Positions 23,342 to 29,451 of a stretch of 29,451 nt of DNA are shown piece by piece (positions within the stretch are counted from its first letter, which is position 1; each line of letters begins with the position of its first letter). The position numbers and the translations under genes are program-made. Location of the stretch: positions 1 to 29,451 of the forward strand of contig NZ_PSLG01000024.1 in assembly GCF_040289485.1 (NCBI RefSeq), read 5' to 3'. The DNA comes from Thermoflexus sp040289485. GTDB taxonomy: Bacteria; Chloroflexota; Anaerolineae; Thermoflexales; Thermoflexaceae. Under the pieces are notes generated by a model. It was not told the DNA's origin and did not search any database. It saw nothing but the letters and a program-made list of their open reading frames with translations.

Positions 23342-24037
23342 TCACGAATCCAGGAGGACGGGGATCGGGTCCGCCAGGCGGATCTCCTCCAAGGAAACGT
23401 GACAGCGATAGGCCCAGACGAGCACCCCATCCGCGATGGCCTGGCGCAGGGCCCGGCCGAAGGCGGGGTCGGCCCCGTCGTGGGGGCGGAAGGCCACGGC
23501 GTCCGGCCGCTGCACGACAAAGACCACCAGGGCCCGCGCCCCCTCCCGGGCCGCCGCCCTCAGGGCGTCCAAGTGCCGCCGTCCGCGCTCCGTCGGGGCG
23601 TCCGGGAAGCGGCCGACCCCGTCCACCACCAGCGTCACGCTCTTCACCTCCACGTAGGCCGCCCCCTCCGGCCCTACCAGGCCGAAATCCACGCGGCTCC
23701 CCGCCAGGGGCACCTCCGGGATCAGGCGGGCGTAGGTCCGGAGCAGCGGCAGCTGCCCCCCCNNNNNNNNNNNNNNNNNNNNNNNNNNNNNNNNNNNNNN
23801 NNNNNNNNNNNNNNNNNNNNNNNNNNNNNNNNNGGCCACCAACTGGACGTCGTAGCGGGTCCGGCGGAGGCCCTCGCGCCGGGCCAGCCACACCGGATAG
23901 CCAGGGACCAGGAGTTCGTGCAGACGGCCGGAGTTCGGCAGATGGGCCAGGGCGCGCCGCCGCCCCAACCGGACCTCGACAACGAATCGGTTGAGGCGCC
24001 GCAGGAAGCGGGCGGGGATCAAAGGCGGCCAGCGCAC
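23342..24037 (-). CDS. sfsA: SfsA family DNA/RNA nuclease (contains assembly gap)
   Basis: About 231 residues if the 71 unknown bases are close to the true gap length. The N-terminus has 'RFVVEVRLGRRRALAHLPNS' followed by G-R-L-H-E-L, an OB-like domain typical of SfsA. The C-terminal nuclease-like half has 'GSRVDFGLVGPEGAAYVEVK' followed by S-V-T-L (restriction-endonuclease-like D...E-x-K core) and 'FPDAPTERGRRHLDAL'. SfsA was first named for sugar fermentation stimulation in E. coli; the fold indicates a nucleic-acid nuclease. The start used is a GTG at 24037, 20 bases after the queA stop; its ribosome binding site is weak and an in-frame TTG at 24022 is an alternative. Confidence 0.88.
   Translation of the reverse strand: MRWPPLIPARFLRRLNRFVVEVRLGRRRALAHLPNSGRLHELLVPGYPVWLARREGLRRTRYDVQLVAXXXXXXXXXXXXXXXXXXXXXXXXGGQLPLLRTYARLIPEVPLAGSRVDFGLVGPEGAAYVEVKSVTLVVDGVGRFPDAPTERGRRHLDALRAAAREGARALVVFVVQRPDAVAFRPHDGADPAFGRALRQAIADGVLVWAYRCHVSLEEIRLADPIPVLLDS
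23763..23833. other. Assembly gap (71 N) inside sfsA
   Basis: Unresolved bases 23763-23833. Coding on both sides stays in one frame as drawn, but the true length is unknown. The window is therefore a scaffold, not a closed sequence, at this point. Confidence 0.99.
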
Positions 24038-24057
24038 GGAGGACCTTGCGCGCGGAA

Positions 24058-25134
24058 CTAGAGGATGAGCATGGCGTCCCCGAACGAATAGAACCGGTAG
24101 CCTTCGGCGATGGCCACGGCGTAGGCCTGGCGCATCCGCTCGTAGCCCATGAAGGCGGCCACCAGAAGCAGCAAGGTGGACCGGGGGAGATGGAAGTTGG
24201 TGATCAGGGCATCAACGGCCCGGAAGGTGAAGCCCGGATAGATGTAAAGATCCGTCTCCCCCTCGAAGGGGCCTACCACCTGCCCCGGGCAGACGGCCTC
24301 GGGGGAACACCCCAGCCCGTAGCGGGCGGCCGTCTCCAGGACCCGCACCACGGTGGTGCCCACCGCCACGATCCGACCGCCCTCCAGGCGGGTCCGGTTG
24401 ATCTGGGCCGCCGTCTCCGCCGAGAGGGAGCACCACTCCCGGTGCAGTTTGTGGGCGCGGACGTCCGCCGCCTCCACCGGGCGGAAGGTGTCCAGGCTGA
24501 TGTGCAGGGTGACGAAGGCAAAGCGGATCCCCTGCTGGCGCAGGCGGGCCAGCAACTCGGGGGTGAAATGCAGGCCCGCGGTGGGCGCCGCCACCGACCC
24601 CGGGACACGGGCGTAGACCGTCTGATAGCGCTCGGGGTCGTGGAGGGGCCGTCGGATGTAAGGCGGCAGGGGGATGACCCCCAGCCGGTCCAGGTGGCCC
24701 TCGATGGGCGCGGAGAACTGGAGCCGCCGCAGCGGGCCCACCCCTTCCGCCTCCACCTCGGCGAAGATCCCCACCGGCCGGTCGCCAGAGAGCAGCGCCA
24801 GCCGCAGGCCCGGGCGGATATGGCGCCCGCGCACCAGCGCCCACCACCGATCCTCCGCCTCGCGGCGCACCAGCAGGATCTCCACCCGTCCCCCGGTGGG
24901 TTTGACGGCGAAGAGGCGCGCCGGGATCACCCGCGTGTCGTTGAACACCAGAAGGTCCCCCGGGCGCAGGTATTCCCCGATCTCCCGGAAGATCCGATGC
25001 TCGATGCGCCCGTCGGCCCGGTGGACCACCATCAACCGCGAGGCATCGCGGGGCTCGACTGGGGCTTGGGCGATGCGATCCGGCGGGAGCTCGTAATCAT
25101 ACGCCTCCAAGCGGAGCAGATCCTTCGTCTCCAT
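24058..25134 (-). CDS. queA: S-adenosylmethionine:tRNA ribosyltransferase-isomerase QueA
   Basis: 358 residues. QueA transfers and rearranges the ribosyl part of SAM onto 7-aminomethyl-7-deazaguanine in tRNA, forming epoxyqueuosine. Family blocks are present throughout: 'DYELPPDRIAQAPVEPRDAS', L-V-F-N-D-T-R-V-I-P-A-R, 'VPGSVAAPTAGLHFTPELLA', 'FVTLHISLDTFRPV', 'GTTVVRVLETAA', T-D-L-Y-I-Y-P-G-(F) and L-I-T-N-F-H-L-P-R-S-T-L. Length is normal. The ATG at 25134 lies inside the end of the upstream cysteine-cluster gene (38-base overlap), so translation is probably coupled. No other queuosine gene is present in the window. Confidence 0.97.
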   Translation of the reverse strand: METKDLLRLEAYDYELPPDRIAQAPVEPRDASRLMVVHRADGRIEHRIFREIGEYLRPGDLLVFNDTRVIPARLFAVKPTGGRVEILLVRREAEDRWWALVRGRHIRPGLRLALLSGDRPVGIFAEVEAEGVGPLRRLQFSAPIEGHLDRLGVIPLPPYIRRPLHDPERYQTVYARVPGSVAAPTAGLHFTPELLARLRQQGIRFAFVTLHISLDTFRPVEAADVRAHKLHREWCSLSAETAAQINRTRLEGGRIVAVGTTVVRVLETAARYGLGCSPEAVCPGQVVGPFEGETDLYIYPGFTFRAVDALITNFHLPRSTLLLLVAAFMGYERMRQAYAVAIAEGYRFYSFGDAMLIL

Positions 25135-25717
25135 AGCGGGCCTGATAGAGCGCGAGCAGGCGCTGGAACCCCTCCTCCCCCAGCACCCATTTGACCTCTT
25201 CATCGAAGACCAGGAACAGCGGGCGGGCCTCCGGCGCCGGCTGCTGACAGGAGGCCTCGGCGTAGAGTTCGTTCTCGTCGTCCAGGATCAGCTGCCCCTC
25301 CCACAGGGTGAGGGGGTACAGGGCGCAGTGGAGCGGTTTAAGGGCCCATGGATGCAGCCCGGCCTCCTGGGCGGCCACCTGCAGCCCGCACCGGCCGTCG
25401 TCCAGCAGGAAGATGCAGGATTGTCCCGCCGGATGGGCGGGGTTCTCGATCACCGCCGTGCCCACCCAGTAGCCCGCCGGCGGGGTGTCGTCCCATTCCG
25501 GCTCGGGATCGAACCACCGGCCCTCATCCCAGCGATCCGGCGGCAGCACCCGTTTGATCTGCTCGGCGTGGCGCAGGATCTCGTCCCGCTGTTCCACGCG
25601 GACCCAAACCCCGTAGGCACAACAGCGTCCCCGGCAATAGGCCGGGCCGCACCGCTGGACCGGACGCGCCTCCAACAGGCGCGGATCCACCCGGATCCCT
25701 TGGATCTCAATGTCCAT
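25097..25717 (-). CDS. Cysteine-cluster protein (DUF3109/YkgJ-like)
   Basis: 206 residues with eight cysteines in a pattern typical of DUF3109/YkgJ-like proteins: Cys23, Cys28, Cys32 and Cys33 in C-x4-C-x3-C-C, then Cys101, Cys110, Cys131 and Cys157. They probably bind a metal or an iron-sulfur cluster. The segment 'WALKPLHCALYPLTLWEGQL' fits the family's K-P-x-x-C-x-x-(Y/F)-P motif. No enzyme activity is established for it. The gene sits between rtcB and queA. The start ATG has GGGAGG five bases ahead; its last 38 bases overlap the queA start. Confidence 0.82.
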   Translation of the reverse strand: MDIEIQGIRVDPRLLEARPVQRCGPAYCRGRCCAYGVWVRVEQRDEILRHAEQIKRVLPPDRWDEGRWFDPEPEWDDTPPAGYWVGTAVIENPAHPAGQSCIFLLDDGRCGLQVAAQEAGLHPWALKPLHCALYPLTLWEGQLILDDENELYAEASCQQPAPEARPLFLVFDEEVKWVLGEEGFQRLLALYQARYGDEGSAPLGGV

Positions 25718-25769
25718 CGGAACCTCCCGCCCCTCCGCCGGCGGGCCCTGCGGGGCCCGGGAAGGGCGC

Positions 25770-27230
25770 TCAGCCTTTGATCACGGCGATGGGGCGCAGC
25801 CGCGCGACCTTCTTGGCGATCCCCGCGTGGTGGACCACCTCCACCACCCGGCTGACGTCCTTGTAGGCCTGGGGAGCCTCCTCAGCCAGGCCGGCCATGG
25901 AGCCGGCGCGGACCACGATGCCCCGTCCCTCCAGTTCGGCCTTCAGCCGCTCCCCACGGATCTCTCGCTTGGCCTGGGCGCGGCTCATCACCCGGCCGGC
26001 CCCGTGGCACGTGCTGCCGAAAGTCTGCTGCATCGACCCTGGGGTCCCCAGCAGCACATACGAGGCCGTGCCCATGGAGCCGGGGATCAGGACCGGCTGC
26101 CCGATGTCGGTGTATTTCTTGGGCAGGCCCGGTGCCCCCGGCCCCCACGCCCGCGTGGCCCCCTTGCGATGGACACACACCTGCATGCGCTGGCCGTTGA
26201 TCTCGTGGGTCTCGATCTTGCCCATGTTGTGGGCGATGTCGTAGACCTGCCAGATGTCATGGGCGATCCCCTTGGGCTTGAGGACCTCCTCGAAACTCTT
26301 GCGGATATGGTGGGCGAGGATCTGACGATTGCAGAAGGCGAAATTGGCCGCGCAGGCCATGGCCTTGAGGTAGTCCTGGCCCTCCGGGCTGTCGATGGGC
26401 GCGCACATGAGTTCCTTGTCGGGCAACTTGATGCCGTATTTGTGGATCACGCGCTCGAAGCGCTGCAGGTAATCGGTGCAGATCTGATGGCCGAAGCCCC
26501 GGGAGCCACAATGGATCTGCACCGCCACCTGGCCCTCGAAGAGGCCCATGCGCTCAGCGCCCGCCGGATCGAAGATCTCGTCCACCACGTCGACCTCGAT
26601 GAAATGATTCCCCGCGCCCAGGGTGCCCAACTGGTCCTTCCCCCGCTCCTTGGCTTTGGGGGTCGCCTTGTCGGGGTCCGCGTTGGGCATGCAACCGAAC
26701 TCCTCGGTGTGCTCCAGGTCCTCCGGCCGGGCATAGCCATGGCGCAGGGCCCAACGCGCCCCCTCCGCCAGCACCTCGTCCAGTTGTCGGGCCGTGAGGG
26801 GAACGTGCCCCTCGGAGCCCACACCGCTGGGGCAGTTGTGATAGATCCGCGTCGCCAGTTCCGCCAGGTGCGGCGCGATCTGCTCATAGGTGAGGTTGGT
26901 CGCCAGCAGGCGGACGCCACAGTTGATATCGTAGCCGACCGCTCCCGGCGAGATGATCCCGCCCGGCACCTGGCTGGCCATCACCCCCCCCACCGGCATG
27001 CCGTAGCCTTGGTGCACATCGGGCATCACCACCACGTAGCCCACCAAGCCCGGCAAAGACGCCACGTTCACCGCCTGGTGGACCGACAGATCCCCCAGGG
27101 CGTCCTCCAGCAGCTCCTCGTCGGCGTAGATGCGGACGGGGACGTTCATCCGCGGATCGAACTCCTTAGGCAGCTCCCACAGATACTCGCCGATCCGCCG
27201 GAAATCCTGCTTGCGGATCTCCCGCGCCAT
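25770..27230 (-). CDS. rtcB: RNA-splicing ligase RtcB
   Basis: 486 residues. RtcB seals RNA with 2',3'-cyclic phosphate (or 3'-phosphate) and 5'-hydroxyl ends using GTP and Mn2+. Metal ligands are visible: Asp101 and Cys104 in Y-D-I-N-C-G-V-R, His209 in G-x-G-N-H-F, His240 in H-C-G-S-R-G-F-G-H and His334 in D-I-A-H-N. The histidine that takes the GMP is His354 in C-V-H-R-K-G-A-T-R-A. The ending V-A-R-L-R-P-I-A-V-I-K-G is the usual C-terminus. There is no intein. It directly follows the archease gene (24-base gap), its known activator. The start has GGAGGA just ahead. Confidence 0.98.
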   Translation of the reverse strand: MAREIRKQDFRRIGEYLWELPKEFDPRMNVPVRIYADEELLEDALGDLSVHQAVNVASLPGLVGYVVVMPDVHQGYGMPVGGVMASQVPGGIISPGAVGYDINCGVRLLATNLTYEQIAPHLAELATRIYHNCPSGVGSEGHVPLTARQLDEVLAEGARWALRHGYARPEDLEHTEEFGCMPNADPDKATPKAKERGKDQLGTLGAGNHFIEVDVVDEIFDPAGAERMGLFEGQVAVQIHCGSRGFGHQICTDYLQRFERVIHKYGIKLPDKELMCAPIDSPEGQDYLKAMACAANFAFCNRQILAHHIRKSFEEVLKPKGIAHDIWQVYDIAHNMGKIETHEINGQRMQVCVHRKGATRAWGPGAPGLPKKYTDIGQPVLIPGSMGTASYVLLGTPGSMQQTFGSTCHGAGRVMSRAQAKREIRGERLKAELEGRGIVVRAGSMAGLAEEAPQAYKDVSRVVEVVHHAGIAKKVARLRPIAVIKG

Positions 27231-27254
27231 GGCTCCTCCTCCCTACGCAGCCTC

Positions 27255-27698
27255 TCAAACGTCGAAGACCAGCTCCACCATGTAACGCCCGTCCTGATGT
27301 TGAATGGCCACGTTGTGATAGGTCACCGCCTTGATGTATTTGCGCAGCGCCTCCGCCCGGCCCCCGAAGGCGGCCGCCCGCAGCCGGCCGTTGGGCTCCG
27401 GATCCCCCGGATCCGGCGGGATCAACTCCCGGATCTCGAACCGCTTGAAGGCCAGGCGCTCCCGCTCGGTGAGGTAGATCAGCTCGTTGAGCCAGGCCAC
27501 CAGCAGCCCCTCCAGGCTGGCGGCCTCCACCATCACCTCCCGCTCCTCCTCCTCCCCCAGGGCCTCCAGATCGAGCAGCAGGCTATACATCCCCCGGGCA
27601 GCGTTGGCGAACAGCTCCGGCAACGTCCGCCCGTAGGCCCGCAACGCCCAGTCGGCCGTGTGCGGGATCTCCTCGAAGGGAACCATCGGCTCCGCCAT
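27255..27698 (-). CDS. Archease, RtcB-activating protein
   Basis: 147 residues. The N-terminal H-T-A-D (His13, Asp16) and the T-L-P-E-L-F-A-N-A-A-R-G-M helix are archease hallmarks. So are 'LEGLLVAWLNELIYLTERER', the 'YIKAVTYHN' strand and the acidic C-terminus V-E-L-V-F-D-V. Archease helps RtcB become guanylylated and turn over, and its conserved acidic residues bind the metal. It sits between selD (15-base gap) and rtcB. This pairing supports the RtcB call as a functional RNA repair ligase. Confidence 0.95.
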   Translation of the reverse strand: MAEPMVPFEEIPHTADWALRAYGRTLPELFANAARGMYSLLLDLEALGEEEEREVMVEAASLEGLLVAWLNELIYLTERERLAFKRFEIRELIPPDPGDPEPNGRLRAAAFGGRAEALRKYIKAVTYHNVAIQHQDGRYMVELVFDV

Positions 27699-27713
27699 AG
27701 CCGATCCCCCCGG

Positions 27714-28763
27714 TCACGGACGCACCCGGATCTCCGGCTCCCCCTCGAAGCGCCCGATGACCCAGGCCGCCTCGCCGGCGTCGGCCATGCGGGCGCAGAA
27801 GGTCTCTGCGTCCTGGGGGCGGAAGGCCAGCAGCAGCCCGCCGGAGGTCTGGGGGTCATAGAGCAGCAGCTCGGTGATCTCGTCCACCCCCTCCGCCGTG
27901 CGCACGTGCCGCTGGTAATACTCCCGGTTCCGCCACAGCCCGCCCGCGAAGGCCTCCTGCTCCGCACACCGGCGTGCCCCCGTCAGCCACGGGATCCGGC
28001 CGGCCTCCAGGGTCAACCCTACCCCCGAGGCCGCCACCATCTCCCACGCGTGCCCCAACAGCCCGAAGCCTGTCACGTCGGTGGCCGCGTGGGCCCCGGC
28101 CTTCACCGCCAGACGGGCCCCGACCTGGTTGAGGCGGACCATCCAGGCGATGGCCTCGTCCACCTCCTCCGGGCGGGCCTGGTCCCGCTTCAAAGCCGTG
28201 GTGATCACTCCCGAGCCCAGCGGCTTGGTCAGCACCAACACGTCCCCCGGGCGGGCGCCTCCCTTGCGCAACACCCGCTGCGGGTGGACCACGCCCGTGA
28301 CCACCAGGCCGAACTTGGGCTCCCGATCGGTCACCGTGTGGCCGCCGAGGATCACCCCGCCGGCCTCCGCCACCTTGTCGGCCGCCCCCTTCAGGATCTG
28401 GACCAGGATCTCCGGATCCAAGGTCTCCGGGAAGGCCACCAGGTTCAGGGCGAAGCGGACCTCGCCGCCCATGGCGTAGACGTCGCTCATGGCGTTGGCA
28501 GCGGCGATGGCCCCGTAGGCATAAGGATCGTCGACGACGGGCGGGAAAAAGTCCGTGGATTGGACGAGGGCCACGTCCTCGTCCAGGAGGTAGACCGCCG
28601 CGTCGTCCGGCGCCTCCAGGCCAGCGAGGACCGCCGGCTGGGGCACCGGGGGCAACAGGGCTTGGAGACGGCGCAGCACGTGCGCCAGGGCCTCCGGGCC
28701 CATCTTGCTGGCTCAACCGGCGCACGAGGCCAGCGCCGTCAGGCGCACCGTCTTGTTGTCCAA
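27714..28763 (-). CDS. selD: Selenide, water dikinase SelD (selenocysteine-containing)
   Basis: 349 residues when the in-frame TGA at 28713-28715 is read as selenocysteine (residue 17). SelD makes selenophosphate from selenide and ATP for selenocysteine and selenouridine synthesis. Starting at TTG 28763 (GGAGG six bases ahead), the N-terminus aligns position for position with E. coli SelD: R7-L8-T9, A15-G16, Sec17 in place of Cys17, and Lys20. E. coli Cys19 is Ser here. The ATP-binding half has 'STDFFPPVVDDPYAYGAIAA' followed by N-A-M-S-D, and G-G-H-T-V; the C-terminal half has 'ATDVTGFGLLGHAWEM'. Standard gene calling would start at ATG 28703 and lose the catalytic residues. It heads a cluster with archease and rtcB. 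Confidence 0.94.
28684..28712 (-). promoter_or_regulatory. SECIS-like hairpin just after the selD UGA
   Basis: On the minus strand, starting one base after the TGA, GCCA pairs with TGGC and, beyond a 7-base bulge, GGGCC pairs with GGCCC around the loop CGGA. The loop starts 16 bases after the UGA and has G in its second position, both within the published description of bacterial SECIS elements. It would recruit SelB for selenocysteine insertion. Confidence 0.65.
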
Positions 28764-28798
28764 GGAGGTCCTCCTTCGTCCCCGCGGTTCCCGCCCGC

Positions 28799-28818
28799 GG
28801 CGGCGATCCATCGCCGCC
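28799..28818. repeat. 9-bp palindrome in the selD upstream region
   Basis: GGCGGCGAT (28799-28807), two bases, ATCGCCGCC (28810-28818): a perfect inverted repeat directly downstream of the putative selD -10 box, about where transcription would start. It may be an operator or a leader hairpin. Confidence 0.6.
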
Positions 28819-28825
28819 TCTTTTA

Positions 28826-28831
28826 AGTATA
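28826..28831 (-). promoter_or_regulatory. Putative -10 box for the selD operon
   Basis: Minus-strand TATACT (5 of 6) in GGTTATACTTAAAAG, 63 bases before the selD TTG, in the 114-base gap after the isopentenyl phosphate kinase gene. No clear -35 is present. Confidence 0.45.
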
Positions 28832-28877
28832 ACCTGGAGGGAGGGTCTGGACGCAGAAAGCGAGGGCCGAAAAGCGG

Positions 28878-29451
28878 CTATCGGAGGGTGATACGGGTGC
28901 CGCGGATCCGCTCGGGGAAGAGGAGGGCCTCCCGCAGCGCGCCGGGGCGCCGCCCCGAGAGGATCCACACCTCGAGGTCCGGGAGACGGACCACCCAACG
29001 GAAGGCCAGTTCCAGTTTGGCCCGCATCCCCCCCGTCACGTCGACCCCATGGGAGTCACCGACGGCGGCGGCGATCTCCGCGAAGCGCGCCGGGGTGAGA
29101 TGGGGGATCACCCGACGGCCCTCCGGGCCGTCCCGTAGAACGCCGGGGACCTCTCCGACCAGCAGGATGCGGGTCGGACGGAGGGCCTCCAGCAGGGCAT
29201 CGAACACCGCCTCGGTGGAGAGGATGGCCGCCCCCCGCTCCCGATCGAAGACCACATCCCCATAGGTCAGGGGGATCAGGCCGACGGCCCACGCCTGCTG
29301 GAAGGGCCGCACAGCGATGGCGGCCGGCTGGCCTCCCGCCGCCTCGGCCAGGGCCGAGGGCGGCAGGCTGAGCACCGGCAGGCCGGCAGCGTGGAACAGG
29401 CGGCGGACCACCAGATGCAACTCGGCAGCGGCCAGGGCCACCTCGGCGAAC
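28878..29451 (-). CDS. Isopentenyl phosphate kinase (N-terminus beyond window)
   Basis: The frame is open to the last base, so the N-terminal nucleotide-binding loop is missing; 190 residues are present. The family signature 'GLIPLTYGDVVFDRERGAAI' followed by L-S-T-E is close to that of isopentenyl phosphate kinases in the amino-acid kinase superfamily, as are 'ILLVGEVPGVL', 'DVTGGMRAKLELAF' and the closing 'GTRITL'. The enzyme phosphorylates isopentenyl phosphate to the diphosphate in the alternative mevalonate route known from archaea and some Chloroflexota. No other mevalonate gene is visible. The downstream gap to selD holds its own promoter-like box, so the two may be separate units. Confidence 0.85.
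   Translation of the reverse strand, partial: FAEVALAAAELHLVVRRLFHAAGLPVLSLPPSALAEAAGGQPAAIAVRPFQQAWAVGLIPLTYGDVVFDRERGAAILSTEAVFDALLEALRPTRILLVGEVPGVLRDGPEGRRVIPHLTPARFAEIAAAVGDSHGVDVTGGMRAKLELAFRWVVRLPDLEVWILSGRRPGALREALLFPERIRGTRITLR

Noticed and set aside
23763..23833. sfsA as a broken gene
   Set aside because: The interruption is a run of unknown bases, not a frameshift or stop. Both halves carry intact SfsA motifs in one frame.
28704..28763. selD as a truncated pseudogene starting at ATG 28703
   Set aside because: The upstream frame aligns exactly with the SelD catalytic loop, has a ribosome binding site and a SECIS-like hairpin. Selenocysteine at this position is well known in SelD.
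25710..28826. 1038-codon open frame on the plus strand across rtcB, archease and selD
   Set aside because: The opposite strand encodes three well-recognised enzymes. The plus-strand product is low-complexity, histidine- and leucine-rich and resembles no family.

Overview
The window is a gene-dense, very GC-rich bacterial chromosome segment with no phage, insertion sequence, CRISPR, rRNA or tRNA that I can see. Gene content suggests a thermophile-like member of the Chloroflexota (Thermoflexus/Anaerolineae type). The pointers are an isopentenyl phosphate kinase, a prokaryotic translin, RtcB with archease, a zinc-ribbon/GNAT/ABC protein and a membrane-anchored YvcK. This assignment is inference from gene families, not a database match.

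Layout. 1-3082: the end of a CoxE-like VWA gene meets, stop on stop, a leftward operon of yvcK, a two-repeat lipoprotein and a stand-alone Lrp/AsnC ligand-binding domain. 3150-6833: rightward pair of a site-2 metalloprotease and a class A penicillin-binding protein of the PBP1C type, divergent from yvcK. 6993-9383: leftward dnaN, ssb and a translin-family gene. 9522-17293: a long leftward run which, read 5' to 3', is a 57-codon small ORF, pstS, pstC, pstA, pstB, an arsC-phoU fusion, a membrane protein, glycerate 2-kinase and mobB. An A/T-rich tandem 11-bp repeat resembling a Pho box lies at its head. 17503-21468: rightward DksA/TraR-type zinc-finger gene, lspA, a two-gene ABC-2 exporter and an AIR-synthase-like gene. 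21418-29451: leftward isopentenyl phosphate kinase (cut by the window edge), selD, archease, rtcB, a cysteine-cluster protein, queA, sfsA (with an assembly gap) and a zinc-ribbon/GNAT/ABC-ATPase protein split by an in-frame TGA.

Main themes. (1) Selenium: selD begins at a TTG upstream of an in-frame TGA that aligns exactly with Cys17 of E. coli SelD, and a SECIS-like hairpin follows it, so this organism probably decodes UGA as selenocysteine. This bears on the second in-frame TGA, in the zinc ribbon of the GNAT-ABC protein, which is a candidate (unproven) new selenoprotein. MobB fits the same picture, since bis-MGD formate dehydrogenases often carry selenocysteine. (2) Phosphate/arsenate: a full Pst transporter operon ends in a protein fusing a three-cysteine thioredoxin-type arsenate reductase to PhoU. 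The fusion also carries a strong internal ribosome binding site that could release PhoU alone. (3) RNA repair and modification: RtcB, archease and QueA are co-directional with selD.

Coordinates of minus-strand genes are given low to high. Starts were chosen by Shine-Dalgarno sequence and family alignment, so several are shorter than the longest open frame.
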